A DNA stretch of 64,000 nucleotides from positions 124,001-188,000 of the forward strand of contig NZ_VUNG01000001.1 of assembly GCF_009695775.1 (NCBI RefSeq), given 5' to 3'. A program made the position numbers and the translations under genes. Of this stretch, positions 9,383-18,953 are shown in pieces. The stretch comes from Hallella mizrahii (GTDB lineage: Bacteria > Bacteroidota > Bacteroidia > Bacteroidales > Bacteroidaceae). Position 1 is the stretch's first letter; every line of letters begins with the position of its first letter. The notes beneath the pieces were generated by a model. It was not told the DNA's origin. It made no database searches and saw nothing but the letters and a program-made list of their open reading frames with translations.

Positions 9383-9390
9383 CAAAGTTA
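9383..9390 (-). promoter_or_regulatory. Candidate -7 box of thiamine operon promoter
   Basis: The minus strand reads TAACTTTG about 40 bp upstream of the riboswitch, matching TAnnTTTG. A clear TTTG at the expected -33 distance is not seen, so the call is moderate. Confidence 0.5.
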
Positions 9391-9429
9391 CAAAGAAATC
9401 CGATAACGAGGAAGCTTTTGCAAAAAAAT

Positions 9430-10064
9430 GTTGCAAGAACGTTAAGAGTCCTACTTTTTGATGACCGCATCGATTGTTGAATAAACTGACATTTTAGAGG
9501 CCTTATTTTGCCGTTCTTTGCTAGCAAAAGGTCTCTTGCCCGATTTCGTGCAATTTTTGAGCATTTTCTTAAATCGCTGATTAACAGACAGATAAGTTTT
9601 AGACCGTTTTCAGGCTCTTGTCAAAGTACCTTTTTGATGAAAAATTCTCTAGAGAATTTTTCATCATCTCGGTTGTTTCATCTCATAAAACCACCTTTTT
9701 GTGTCACTAAAATCAGTATTTTTACTTAGTCATCCCACTGTTTTGTTGATTTCACGCTACTATTTCCCTGTTTCCAGCTCACTTCTTTCTCAAAAAGCCC
9801 TCACTGTGCTCTCTAGATTGAAACTTTTCGAGGACATGATTTTGTCAGCGATTTTCTTACCGTAAAGACTTGGATACATGATTCACGGATGCGCTTCTTT
9901 CAATCAGAATGGAAGAAATCTCCCATTGGGAATGGAAGAAATTATGTTCTCTTCTTGACCCTGCCTTGCTTTCAGAGTTGGAGGAAGGTATCTTCGCACA
10001 GCTTCCTTGCAATGGTCTTCTCCATATGATTTTCGAAAATAATAAATAGAAACGCTGAAATATA
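9430..10064. other. Long intergenic region between thiamine operon and cas operon
   Basis: About 635 bp without a convincing gene; the 73-codon ORF in the track has no recognisable features. It holds a perfect 32-bp palindrome (9635-9666) and a 13-bp direct repeat GAATGGAAGAAAT at 9907-9919 and 9930-9942. No tRNA or known RNA family was recognised. Confidence 0.6.
9635..9666. repeat. Perfect 32-bp palindrome
   Basis: The half TGATGAAAAATTCTCT is followed directly by its exact reverse complement. With no loop it is more like a protein-binding site or extruded hairpin than a normal terminator, though as RNA it would form a long stem. Confidence 0.8.
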
Positions 10065-10096
10065 TTTGCGATTCCGAATAATTATCCTTAACTTTG
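10065..10096 (+). promoter_or_regulatory. Promoter of the cas operon
   Basis: TTTG (10065-10068), a 20-bp spacer and TAACTTTG (10089-10096) match the Bacteroidota consensus. It lies inside the extended ORF of the track, which argues that the real cas6 start is the ATG at 10132. Confidence 0.8.
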
Positions 10097-10131
10097 CTAA
10101 CATAACTAAAAACTTAAGAAAAATCGTAGCT

Positions 10132-10911
10132 ATGAGGTTTAGGCTTATCTTGGAAGTTGATCGTGCACAAGGAGACTTGCTTCCCCTCAGCTACCAGTAT
10201 GAGCAGTCGGCTGTAATCTATAAGATACTCAGCAGGAGCGACCGGGATTATTCCTCCTGGCTGCACGACAATGGTTTCAAATTGGAGCGTGGCAAGCGTT
10301 TCAAACTCTTCTGCTATTCCCGACTGATCCCCGACAAGTATCGCATAGTGCCCAAGGCGGGGTGCATGAATCTCATCGGCAATCGAGCTGAGTGGGCCAT
10401 CAGCTTCCTGCCGGAGAAGAGCACTACCCTATTCGTGCAAGGTCTCTTTGCTGACCAGCACTTCACCCTTGGCAACAAAGATTATCGGGTAGACTTCCAT
10501 GTAGCCAATGTAGAGCTGTTGCCTTCTGTCCCGCTTGAGCCTACCATGGAGTGGGAGGCGCAGTCGCCCGTCTGTGTCAAGGAGCATGCTGGTGGCCGTA
10601 CCATCTTCCTCTCGCCAGAAGCACCTAACTATGCAGAGGCAATTCTCCGAGGTCTTCTTTCTCGCTATGAATCGCTCCACGGTCACCCCTATAACGGCGA
10701 CACCGCTGGCTTCCAGTTCGAGTTGTTGAGCCCGCGCCCCAAGTCCGCCCTCATCACTATTAAGGCCGGTACTCCGCAACAAACCCGCATCCGCGGCTAT
10801 CGCTATCGCTTCCGACTGACGGCACCGGCAGAGCTGATGCATATAGCCAGCGAGGGAGGTATAGGCGAGGAATGCTCACAGGGATTCGGGTATATAGAAC
10901 CTTTAAAATAA
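10132..10911 (+). CDS. cas6: CRISPR-associated endoribonuclease Cas6
   Basis: This 259-residue protein (starting MRFRLILEVDRAQGDLLP) is the pre-crRNA processing nuclease. Two RRM-like halves are suggested, and the C-terminal glycine-rich loop GIGEECSQGFGYIEPL is diagnostic of Cas6. A His-bearing N-terminal stretch (WLHDNGFKLERGKRFKLF) is in the usual place for the active-site region. I reject the TTG start at 10066 because a promoter -7 box overlaps that extension. It is the first gene of the type I-B operon, 7 bp before cas8b. Base composition is GC-rich like the chromosome, unlike the following cas8b. Confidence 0.93.
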   Translation: MRFRLILEVDRAQGDLLPLSYQYEQSAVIYKILSRSDRDYSSWLHDNGFKLERGKRFKLFCYSRLIPDKYRIVPKAGCMNLIGNRAEWAISFLPEKSTTLFVQGLFADQHFTLGNKDYRVDFHVANVELLPSVPLEPTMEWEAQSPVCVKEHAGGRTIFLSPEAPNYAEAILRGLLSRYESLHGHPYNGDTAGFQFELLSPRPKSALITIKAGTPQQTRIRGYRYRFRLTAPAELMHIASEGGIGEECSQGFGYIEPLK

Positions 10912-10918
10912 AACGAAT

Positions 10919-12895
10919 ATGATCAAAGAAATCATAAATTTCACACGAGACCTTTTAGCGGATATTCCTGATATTAGGCATTGGAATGCTAAACCTGATA
11001 AGGGTTTGCATGTCTTTATCAATATAGACGAAAACGGTCGGTGGGTTAATAAGGAACTAAAAGAGGGGGTAGACTATACCTACTATGATGGAGAAAACGA
11101 TGAGATAAAATTGTGGGATGATTGTATCCGTTATCAAGAAGCCACGACATATATCTCTATGAATAAAGTAAAGAAGTTTGACCCTAAACAGAAAATACAT
11201 TCCTGCTCACCATTCGCAATTGCATATAACTTTAAATTCAACGAAGCCGATAAAAACACTCTGAATATCCCCGTTCTAAAGAAGGCCGAAAAACCAAGTA
11301 TAGATGATATTCAAAAAAATGAAGCACTCATTCGTGAAAAAAAATATGAGGTCGTTTATAGCCGGTTGAACGATTACAAAAAGAATAGTATAGCTGTTTA
11401 TGGCTTAAATTTTAAAGAAGCATCAAGTGAATTGTTTCCAGAGCCTTCGTATAAATATAAGAGTCAGATAAATGGCTTCTTCAGAATATTCCCTGAAGTG
11501 ATGACTGCAATAAAGAATATAGAGGAATACAACTCGCTTAAAGATAAGGATTATCTCCATATCTATTTGCGCAGTATCCCTATAGAAGAGCAGGAAAAGC
11601 AATACCGTCATTATTTAGAACAAGAGATATTCAGTGGTGATGTACTCTCAAATAAGGCATATGGAACTGCTGGATTTTTCACAGCATATAGCCAAAAGAA
11701 AATTTTTATGAGACATCAGACAGGGTGTCAGATAGGAGGTGTGAGTCTGCGCGTTTCTACTGAAGACGCCATGCTTTTATTTGAATTCATGAAATTACTC
11801 CATCACAAATGCTTTCCTAATCCACTTCCAATTGTTGTGGATCAAAAAGAAATTAATAAAGCTATAGCCAAGATATATAATGAAAGCGGGGAGAAAATGT
11901 CTACAAGGCAAATTCTTACTCAGCTCTTCCAAAAGAAAAATATAAAATATCTTTCTGATTTTTACTTATTAAATTTAAAGAATACAATGTCGGGATATGT
12001 AATCAACGACTTTGACTTTGTATCCCTTTTTAGATTTGGATTAGTCCCAACTATCCGCATATTCAATCTTATGGAAGCAGGTTACTATGTCAATGATAAG
12101 ATGAATAAAGATCCAGACATACAGATTCAAACGATTTTCGACTTTGAAAAGATCGCTGTCAGAACTATATTCAACAACTCACTCGTACGTATCAAAGATG
12201 ACACTTATGTAACTCACTATTTTGACGATTTAGATCCTAAATATGTTCCAGGTGGAAATATGATGGTAGATCTCATATACAAATACCGTATGTGTATCTA
12301 CGAGTATATTTACAAGTCTAAGACAGGTGGCATCACTCGCAATATGATTGATGACATGCTGCTCACATCCATAAAAACGAACATCCTTAACGACAAAATT
12401 AAGGGACGCACAGAATGGAACAACCCGATAAAGACAAAGCTGAACTTGTGGTTCAGTCTCTATGATTTCTTCTCTAACAATAAAGAAAATGCAATGACAT
12501 CAAGAATCAAAGAACTTAAAACGAAGCTCTACGAAGTCTCTTTAGGCGAGGCTGACTTAGAAACTCAGGAAGAATTTGCCTTTGCAGCAGGTCAATTAAT
12601 ATCCTATCTTATAGATAGAAGTGCTGCAAGCAACAAGACTTATGCTCTTTTGGAACCTTATCTACAGAAGAGTAAGATCTCTATGCTTCAGACATCATTG
12701 TCTCAGTCCATAGCTACCTATAAGCATGATATACGTGTGGTACATAAGGGGCGATTTGAAAACATAGCCGCACAAGCGCTTACCTTCGCACCAGATGGAG
12801 AAATGAAGCCATTGCTAAGATACCTTCTGGCAGGTTGCTTCTCTCCATGTGTCATCTATGAAAAGAAAGAACAGACAACAGGAAACAAAGAATAA
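10919..12895 (+). CDS. cas8b: Type I-B Cascade large subunit Cas8b (Csh1-like)
   Basis: This 658-residue protein occupies the large-subunit slot between cas6 and cas7. Large subunits are poorly conserved, so the call rests on position, length and general similarity to Bacteroidota I-B Csh1 proteins. In Cascade the large subunit recognises the PAM and positions Cas3. The sequence is Lys/Asn/Ile-rich and clearly AT-richer than its neighbours cas6 and cas4. A short N-terminal region (MIKEIINFTRDLLADIPD) precedes a Trp-rich segment. No zinc-finger pattern was evident. Confidence 0.82.
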   Translation: MIKEIINFTRDLLADIPDIRHWNAKPDKGLHVFINIDENGRWVNKELKEGVDYTYYDGENDEIKLWDDCIRYQEATTYISMNKVKKFDPKQKIHSCSPFAIAYNFKFNEADKNTLNIPVLKKAEKPSIDDIQKNEALIREKKYEVVYSRLNDYKKNSIAVYGLNFKEASSELFPEPSYKYKSQINGFFRIFPEVMTAIKNIEEYNSLKDKDYLHIYLRSIPIEEQEKQYRHYLEQEIFSGDVLSNKAYGTAGFFTAYSQKKIFMRHQTGCQIGGVSLRVSTEDAMLLFEFMKLLHHKCFPNPLPIVVDQKEINKAIAKIYNESGEKMSTRQILTQLFQKKNIKYLSDFYLLNLKNTMSGYVINDFDFVSLFRFGLVPTIRIFNLMEAGYYVNDKMNKDPDIQIQTIFDFEKIAVRTIFNNSLVRIKDDTYVTHYFDDLDPKYVPGGNMMVDLIYKYRMCIYEYIYKSKTGGITRNMIDDMLLTSIKTNILNDKIKGRTEWNNPIKTKLNLWFSLYDFFSNNKENAMTSRIKELKTKLYEVSLGEADLETQEEFAFAAGQLISYLIDRSAASNKTYALLEPYLQKSKISMLQTSLSQSIATYKHDIRVVHKGRFENIAAQALTFAPDGEMKPLLRYLLAGCFSPCVIYEKKEQTTGNKE

Positions 12896-12906
12896 AAATA
12901 ACAAAA

Positions 12907-13854
12907 ATGGCAGAATTTAAGAATCGTGTTTTTGGCTGCGCTATTATAAAAGCCATCAACTCCAACTACAATGCAGACTTCTCCGGCCAACCCCGTACGT
13001 TACCTAGCGGTGTCGTTTACGCCACCGACAAGGCTTTCAAGTATACGGTAAAGAATTATCTGAAGGATGTTTATCCAGAGGAACATATCTTCTATTTCAA
13101 GTCTCTGAATGAAAGCCTGAACCCTAGATCATTGGATGAGCGGTATAAACTCATCTTCGGTGAATATCCAAAGGCTAAAGGAAAAAAGGACAACATTGTC
13201 AAAACGGAGGTTGCAAAAAATCTTCTCTCTTGTCTTGACGTGCGCTGCTTTGGCGCCACATTTGCGGGTGCAACGAATATCTCTGTCCATGGACCAGTTC
13301 AGGTAAATCACGGAGTAAATATCTGGAAGGAGAACAACATTTATACTGAGCAGATCATATCTCCTTTCAGTAATAAGGCAGATGATGCCGATGCGGAAAA
13401 AGGAAATACGACTATTGGCCGCCAATCCAAATTGGAGGAGGGGCATTATCTGCATCATTTCTCCATTAATCCAGGCAACTTGTCGGAGCTCGCTTACATT
13501 ATTGGGGAAGAGGCCAGAACACTGAATACCGATGATATCAACAAGTTGAAGGAAGGACTGCGCCGGGGAGCTACATGGTATGATTCAGCTTCCAAAGCCG
13601 GATGCGAGAATGAGATGTTAGTATGGGTTCAGCTGAAGGAAGATTCCAAGAAGGTATTCCCGAGCTTTGCTACATTGATACATCTTATGGATGAAAAGAA
13701 AGAAGGAAAGTATGTATATGACTTCGCATCCTTAAAGTCCTTATTGGAAGAAAATGCTGCAGATATAGAAAAGGTAGAAATTTATTTGGATAAATCTGCC
13801 TGTGATATCATCAACCTTCCCCAAAATGTAAATTTAACGCAATACGACATTTAA
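12907..13854 (+). CDS. cas7: Type I-B Cascade backbone protein Cas7 (Csh2)
   Basis: This 315-residue protein matches the Csh2 group of Cas7 proteins, which polymerise along the crRNA. Typical features are the N-terminal NRVFGCAIIKAINSNYNADF, the segment LLSCLDVRCFGATFAGATN and ISVHGPVQVNHGVN, which correspond to the RRM core and an RNA-contacting loop of the family. It starts 11 bp after cas8b and ends 3 bp before cas5. Its first half has host-like GC, its second half is AT-richer. Confidence 0.92.
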   Translation: MAEFKNRVFGCAIIKAINSNYNADFSGQPRTLPSGVVYATDKAFKYTVKNYLKDVYPEEHIFYFKSLNESLNPRSLDERYKLIFGEYPKAKGKKDNIVKTEVAKNLLSCLDVRCFGATFAGATNISVHGPVQVNHGVNIWKENNIYTEQIISPFSNKADDADAEKGNTTIGRQSKLEEGHYLHHFSINPGNLSELAYIIGEEARTLNTDDINKLKEGLRRGATWYDSASKAGCENEMLVWVQLKEDSKKVFPSFATLIHLMDEKKEGKYVYDFASLKSLLEENAADIEKVEIYLDKSACDIINLPQNVNLTQYDI

Positions 13855-13857
13855 AAT

Positions 13858-14640
13858 ATGGATTCAGATCAAAAACTTATATCTTTTGATTTGAAGGCAG
13901 AAATGGGTTTCTTTAAGAAGCCGGATATCAATGATGGTATCTATCTGACTTATAATATGCTGCATAAACCGGCATTGCTAGGTATTTTAGGTGCCATCAT
14001 TGGTTTGAAAGGTTATGAAAAGGAAGGGATCATGCCGGAGTATTATAGCCGTTTGGAACATCTAAAAATAGCGATTCAACCATTGGATAGTGACAAGGGA
14101 AACTTCCAGAAGGGAACCATCAGCTATAATAATACCACTGGCTTTGCCAGTACCGAAGCAGGAGGAAACCTTATTATAACTGAGCAGGTATTGCTTCACC
14201 CAGCTTTCCGGTGCTTTCTGCGTTTAAATCTAGAGAACGAGACAGAGAAAAAGCTATATGATCATCTTTGGAGTTATCAGTCAGAATACATCCCCTATAT
14301 GGGGAAAAATGAGTTTGGAGCCTGGTGGAATAACACTAAGATATATTCCGATGTAAATCCTTTTGGCTTTGACAGAGTTTATAGTATAGCATCCCTCTTC
14401 ATGAAGAACGAGGCTGTCAGCCAATATGTGGCCAAGTCACTTTCGCTGGTTGGCATGGGACATGAGGAACCTGTATTTCTGTATTTTGAACGACTGCCGA
14501 TAGGTTTTGATACTACTTTGCATCAGTACAAATATGGAGACTTCGTATATTCTAATGCTACCTTTAAAGCTGATATGAAACTGGAAGGGATAGGCGAATT
14601 TTATGATATTGGCAATGATACTATAATACAATTGCGATGA
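13858..14640 (+). CDS. cas5: Type I-B Cascade protein Cas5
   Basis: This 260-residue protein has the Cas5 N-terminal beta strand pattern (LISFDLKAEMGFFKKPDIND) followed by NMLHKPALLGILGAIIGLKGY, the family segment that caps the crRNA 5' handle. Cas5 of I-B systems is normally non-catalytic when Cas6 is present, as here. The stop overlaps the cas3 start (ATGA at 14637-14640), implying coupled translation. Confidence 0.9.
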   Translation: MDSDQKLISFDLKAEMGFFKKPDINDGIYLTYNMLHKPALLGILGAIIGLKGYEKEGIMPEYYSRLEHLKIAIQPLDSDKGNFQKGTISYNNTTGFASTEAGGNLIITEQVLLHPAFRCFLRLNLENETEKKLYDHLWSYQSEYIPYMGKNEFGAWWNNTKIYSDVNPFGFDRVYSIASLFMKNEAVSQYVAKSLSLVGMGHEEPVFLYFERLPIGFDTTLHQYKYGDFVYSNATFKADMKLEGIGEFYDIGNDTIIQLR

Positions 14641-17312
14641 ACAATTATTGCGAAGATTATTTCAGAAAGCTTATACCGGATTCCGACAGATATTATGCCC
14701 ATCTGTCGGACCAGAAGAATACATGCCCTGAACTTCTTCCGGAACATCTTACGTTGACAGTATTGTATGCGAAAAAGATAGTAAAACAAAAAGGTCTTGA
14801 CGAGGTTATCAGTCATCTCATAAAAGAACTAGCAGGTAGTAATGTAGATAATAGAAAGAATCTGCTCATTCATGAAATGTTTTGGGAAGCAATCGCATTT
14901 CATGACTTGGGTAAGCTAAATGCGGAATTCCAGCATTCTAAAATGCATAACTATCAAAATCTGTTGAAAGTCAGACATCATTTTGGCTCTGAGCATTCTA
15001 TTATTAGTGCTTATCTGTATCTATCCATCACATTTCATAAAATTTTGGAAGGTCACTTTAATGATGAGGATGTGCTGTATCTATGTAATATAGCCCTATA
15101 CATGAGTTATCCTATTATTCGTCATCACAGTGCCCGATTAGGTAAGTGCCAGGACGATGAGATATGGTGCAATGAAAAACTATTTGATTTGAAACCATAC
15201 CTTTCTCTAATCAATCTGTCCATATCAGAAGATGAGACTAATTTCTTTCATAGGAATTTTTTGTCAAATGCCAATTTTAATGCGTTGTTTGACTGGTATG
15301 ATAGTGACTGTGGCGTAATCCGAGATTATGGATTTCCTCTTTATGCTCTTGTGCGTTTATGCTATTCTCTGTTAACAGCATCGGATTATTTGGCTACGGC
15401 TCACTATATGAATGCTTGGAAAGATACTGATATAAACGTCGGTATAATCCAGGATGCCTTGCGAAATAAGATTACCATGCAAGCCAGACAGAGTAAGGAA
15501 TATAATGAGCAGGTATTTCAACTTCTTGAATGCGGAGATTTTGTTCCAGATAAACTTCTGGAGAAGAGTAATGACAATCTCAATAAGCTGCGAACGAATC
15601 TTGCATATGATGCCCTTGTCAAAGTAAGAGAGAATCCTAGTAAGTACTTGTACTATTTAGAAGCCCCAACTGGAAGTGGAAAAACTAATGTGTCAATGCT
15701 TGTATTATCACAACTTCTGTCTTGTGACCATAGTTTAAACAATGTATTCTATGTTTTCCCTTTCACCACGCTGATAGACCAGACTTTACAATCTCTACAA
15801 ACAACGTTGAACTTACAAAATGAAGAGATCGCTGCCATCCACTCTAAGTCCCCGATAAATGAAAATCATGATGATAATCAGTATCTGAACTATTTGGACC
15901 AACTGTTTCTTAATTTCCCGGTGACATTGCTCTCCCATGTCAAGTTCTTCAATATCCTTACGACCAACGAAAAGGAGGACAACTATCTGCTTCATAGAAT
16001 CGCTAACTCCATTATTATTATGGATGAACTGCAATCTTATCCACCTGCTATGTGGGATAAGATGATGTTCTTTATATCACGCTATGCTACCTATTTCAAT
16101 ATCCGTTTCATACTGATGTCGGCTACATTGCCCAAGATTGGCAATTTGTTAGTGCATAATCAAGAAGACTTCGTGTATCTCGTTGACAACAAAAAGAAAT
16201 ATTTTTGCAACCCTAATTTCTGTGGACGGGTAAAATTCGATTATACGCTATTGTCATGGGAACAGCCGGATGAAGATACTAAGGATAATTATCTAAATGA
16301 GTTGTATGATGTCGTGGAAAACAAATCTGGAGATTATGCACGATGCAATACTATCAACAGAGATAGCGTTTTCACGATTATTGAATTTATAGGCAAACGG
16401 ACTGCTAGCAGATTTCTATCTATTGCTAATCAGAGCAATGAATTTTTCGATAGCATTCTGCTGCTTTCCGGAACAATATTAGAACCACGCCGAAAGCAAA
16501 TTATTCAAGCATTAAAGTCAAATGATTATCGTAGAAAAAAAATATTGCTTGTCACAACACAAGTCATAGAGGCTGGAGTTGATATTGACATGGATCTCGG
16601 GTTTAAAGACTGCTCGCTTATTGACAGTGAGGAACAGCTTGCAGGCCGTATTAACAGAAATGTCAGAAAGAATAATTGCAAGCTCTATCTTTTCAATTGT
16701 GATGCAGAGAAGAACTTATATGGAAAAGATGAACGGTATGCAGTAATGGCAAAGAACAAGGACAATTCTGTCTATGAAGAAATACTGAGGGATAAGGATT
16801 TCGATAGATTGTATAATATTATCATCCGTGATATCCAAAAACAGCGTAGTTCTCACTTTCAGCAGAATATCAATGATCTGTATGATGATATCAGATGCCT
16901 AAATTTTCCGAGAGTTGCAGATTCAATAAAATTGATTGATCAGCCAAGTGTTACTGTGTTTGTACCCTTAGCTATTAAAGCTGATTTGCTTGGAGATGTA
17001 TATAGTATAGCAATATCATTTGGACTGAATGACGAGGATATAGTAGAAGGAGAGCGTGTGTGGGAATTTTATAAGAATAGGCTTATAAATCAAGAAAAGG
17101 ATTTTATAACCAATAGAATCCAACTGAAACAGCTTCTTACTTTGATGAGCCAATTCTCTTTCTCTATTTTTCCAAAAGGTAAGGATTTCGAATCGTTGAG
17201 GACATTTGGCTATGAACAGTACGGCTTTTTTTATTTGGAGAATTATGAATCTGTGTATTCTTTTGAGAATGGTATTGATACCAACGTTCTGACGGAATCT
17301 AATTTCTTTTAA
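14637..17312 (+). CDS. cas3: CRISPR-associated helicase-nuclease Cas3 (HD plus helicase)
   Basis: This 891-residue protein combines an N-terminal HD nuclease and a superfamily 2 helicase. HD motifs: FHDLGKLNAEF (His-Asp near residue 89) and later RHHFGSEHS and IRHHSARLG. Helicase motifs: Walker A APTGSGKT near 344, motif II MDELQSYPP near 463, SATLP, and VTTQVIEAGVDIDMDL with the arginine-finger region QLAGRINRN. It degrades DNA unwound from the Cascade R-loop. All key motifs appear intact. The gene is AT-rich and the composition changes abruptly at the border to cas4, 2 bp downstream. Confidence 0.95.
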   Translation: MNNYCEDYFRKLIPDSDRYYAHLSDQKNTCPELLPEHLTLTVLYAKKIVKQKGLDEVISHLIKELAGSNVDNRKNLLIHEMFWEAIAFHDLGKLNAEFQHSKMHNYQNLLKVRHHFGSEHSIISAYLYLSITFHKILEGHFNDEDVLYLCNIALYMSYPIIRHHSARLGKCQDDEIWCNEKLFDLKPYLSLINLSISEDETNFFHRNFLSNANFNALFDWYDSDCGVIRDYGFPLYALVRLCYSLLTASDYLATAHYMNAWKDTDINVGIIQDALRNKITMQARQSKEYNEQVFQLLECGDFVPDKLLEKSNDNLNKLRTNLAYDALVKVRENPSKYLYYLEAPTGSGKTNVSMLVLSQLLSCDHSLNNVFYVFPFTTLIDQTLQSLQTTLNLQNEEIAAIHSKSPINENHDDNQYLNYLDQLFLNFPVTLLSHVKFFNILTTNEKEDNYLLHRIANSIIIMDELQSYPPAMWDKMMFFISRYATYFNIRFILMSATLPKIGNLLVHNQEDFVYLVDNKKKYFCNPNFCGRVKFDYTLLSWEQPDEDTKDNYLNELYDVVENKSGDYARCNTINRDSVFTIIEFIGKRTASRFLSIANQSNEFFDSILLLSGTILEPRRKQIIQALKSNDYRRKKILLVTTQVIEAGVDIDMDLGFKDCSLIDSEEQLAGRINRNVRKNNCKLYLFNCDAEKNLYGKDERYAVMAKNKDNSVYEEILRDKDFDRLYNIIIRDIQKQRSSHFQQNINDLYDDIRCLNFPRVADSIKLIDQPSVTVFVPLAIKADLLGDVYSIAISFGLNDEDIVEGERVWEFYKNRLINQEKDFITNRIQLKQLLTLMSQFSFSIFPKGKDFESLRTFGYEQYGFFYLENYESVYSFENGIDTNVLTESNFF

Positions 17313-17314
17313 AG

Positions 17315-17842
17315 ATGAAGATAACAGGTACCCTTATCAATTACTATTTTGTTTGTCACAGAGAACTTTGGCTCTTTGCCAACGGCATCAACATGGAGCA
17401 GGAATCCGACTTGGTCTATGAAGGAAAGCTCATCCATGAGGAGAGCTATCCGGAGCGGTCATCAAAATACGAGGAGGTAGCCATCGACGGCATCAAGGTG
17501 GACTATTACGATGCCAAAAATCATGTGATCCATGAAATCAAGAAATCAAACAAGGTGGACAGGGCACATGAATGGCAACTGAAATACTATATGTATATCT
17601 TCGAGCAACATGGCGTGACAGACGTTCGTGGCATTCTGGAGTACCCAGAAATGCGGAAGACCAAGGAGGTGATGCTTTCGGATGTCGACAGAGAGGAGAT
17701 CTGCTTGATGATCGGCGAGATAGAGTCCATCATTCAGAAGGACGAATGTCCGCCACGGGTGAAGAAGGGACTCTGTCGCAACTGCAGTTATTTCGATTTT
17801 TGCTATTCCGAGGAACCTGATGAGGCTTCCGGAGGACTCTGA
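17315..17842 (+). CDS. cas4: CRISPR adaptation nuclease Cas4
   Basis: This 175-residue RecB-like Fe-S nuclease trims prespacers and selects their PAM end. The first cluster Cys is in YYFVCHRELW (Cys14) and the last three are in GLCRNCSYFDFC near the C-terminus. The nuclease core shows GIKVDYYDAKNHVIHEIKKS (D and ExK) and QLKYYMY (QxxxY). All catalytic and cluster residues seem present. It is GC-richer than cas3 and precedes cas1, as usual in I-B loci. Confidence 0.93.
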   Translation: MKITGTLINYYFVCHRELWLFANGINMEQESDLVYEGKLIHEESYPERSSKYEEVAIDGIKVDYYDAKNHVIHEIKKSNKVDRAHEWQLKYYMYIFEQHGVTDVRGILEYPEMRKTKEVMLSDVDREEICLMIGEIESIIQKDECPPRVKKGLCRNCSYFDFCYSEEPDEASGGL

Positions 17843-17888
17843 CGACAAGGTTTCTTCGGCGCGATAATAATATTAGGAGGTGATAAAG

Positions 17889-18905
17889 ATGAAGAGAAGT
17901 TTCTATCTGTTTAATCCGGGCATCATGGAGCGTAAGGACAATACGCTCAAGTATACACCTGTGAAAATTGACGACGACGGAACGGAACATCCCCAACCGC
18001 CACGCTATATCCCAGTGGAGGATGTGGCGGAGATGTATGTCTTCGGGAGTCTGAGAGCCAACAGTGCTCTCTACAACTTCTTGGGACAAAAAGACATTCC
18101 TGTACATTTCTTCGACTATTATGAAAATTATACCGGGAGTTTCATGCCGCGTGACGGACTACTCTCCGGACGAGCACTGCTTGCTCAGGCTAAGGTCTAT
18201 CAGAATAAGAAGAAGCGTACCCTGCTGGCGGCCAAGTTTATCCAGGGGGCAGCTTGGAACATGGTGATGAACCTCAACTACTATCACCGGCGAGGCAAGG
18301 ACTTGGGCTCAACCATCGACGGCATCAAAGCATTGGCCAAGACTCTATCATCGGCCGCTGACGTGGAAGAGGTAATGGGCATTGAGGGAAATATCCGCAA
18401 ACTGTATTATGATGCCTTTGATGTCATCCTTGACGATTACAAGATGGGCGCGCGTACCAAGCAACCACCGCAGAACGAGGTCAACGCGCTCATCTCTTTC
18501 GGCAATATGATGTGCTATACGGAGACGCTCCGGGCTATCCATCAGACGCAACTCAATCCTACTATCTCCTTTCTGCACACGCCAGGCGAGCGCCGCTATT
18601 CGCTCTGTCTTGACATCTCTGAGATCTTCAAGCCCATCATCGTTGACAGGGTCATCTTCAAGGTACTCAACAAACATGCGCTGGGTCCACAGCACTTTGA
18701 CCGCAAGCTCAATTCGTGCTTGCTCAATCAGAAGGGCAAGCTCATCTATGTCAAGGCTATGGAAGACCGGTACAACGAGACCTTCCGTCATCGCTCTCTC
18801 GGCCGCAACGTGAGTTACAAGCATCTCATCAAATTGGAGTGCTATAAGCTGTTAAAAGACATCCTTGGCATTGAAGAGTACAAGCCCTTTAAGATGTACT
18901 GGTAG
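17889..18905 (+). CDS. cas1: CRISPR integrase Cas1 (type I-B)
   Basis: This 338-residue protein starts MKRSFYLFNPGIMERKDNTL. I choose the ATG at 17889 rather than the GTG at 17880 because AGGAGG at 17875-17880 is spaced 8 bp before it and overlaps the GTG. Catalytic positions are visible: Glu in GIEGNIRKLYYDAFD, His in SFLHTPGERRYSL and Asp in LDISEIFKP. It forms the integrase complex with Cas2. GC content is host-like. Confidence 0.95.
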   Translation: MKRSFYLFNPGIMERKDNTLKYTPVKIDDDGTEHPQPPRYIPVEDVAEMYVFGSLRANSALYNFLGQKDIPVHFFDYYENYTGSFMPRDGLLSGRALLAQAKVYQNKKKRTLLAAKFIQGAAWNMVMNLNYYHRRGKDLGSTIDGIKALAKTLSSAADVEEVMGIEGNIRKLYYDAFDVILDDYKMGARTKQPPQNEVNALISFGNMMCYTETLRAIHQTQLNPTISFLHTPGERRYSLCLDISEIFKPIIVDRVIFKVLNKHALGPQHFDRKLNSCLLNQKGKLIYVKAMEDRYNETFRHRSLGRNVSYKHLIKLECYKLLKDILGIEEYKPFKMYW

Positions 18906-18953
18906 AGAAGCTATATATAATAATGTGTAGAGACTATAAAAAAGGAGAAGCTC

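Noticed and set aside
9168-9527. 119-aa minus-strand ORF before the TonB receptor
   Set aside because: It covers the TPP riboswitch and promoter, and its sequence has no protein-like features.
10066-10131. N-terminal extension of cas6 from a TTG start
   Set aside because: A promoter -7 box lies inside the extension and the Cas6 family start MRFRLILEV follows at 10132.
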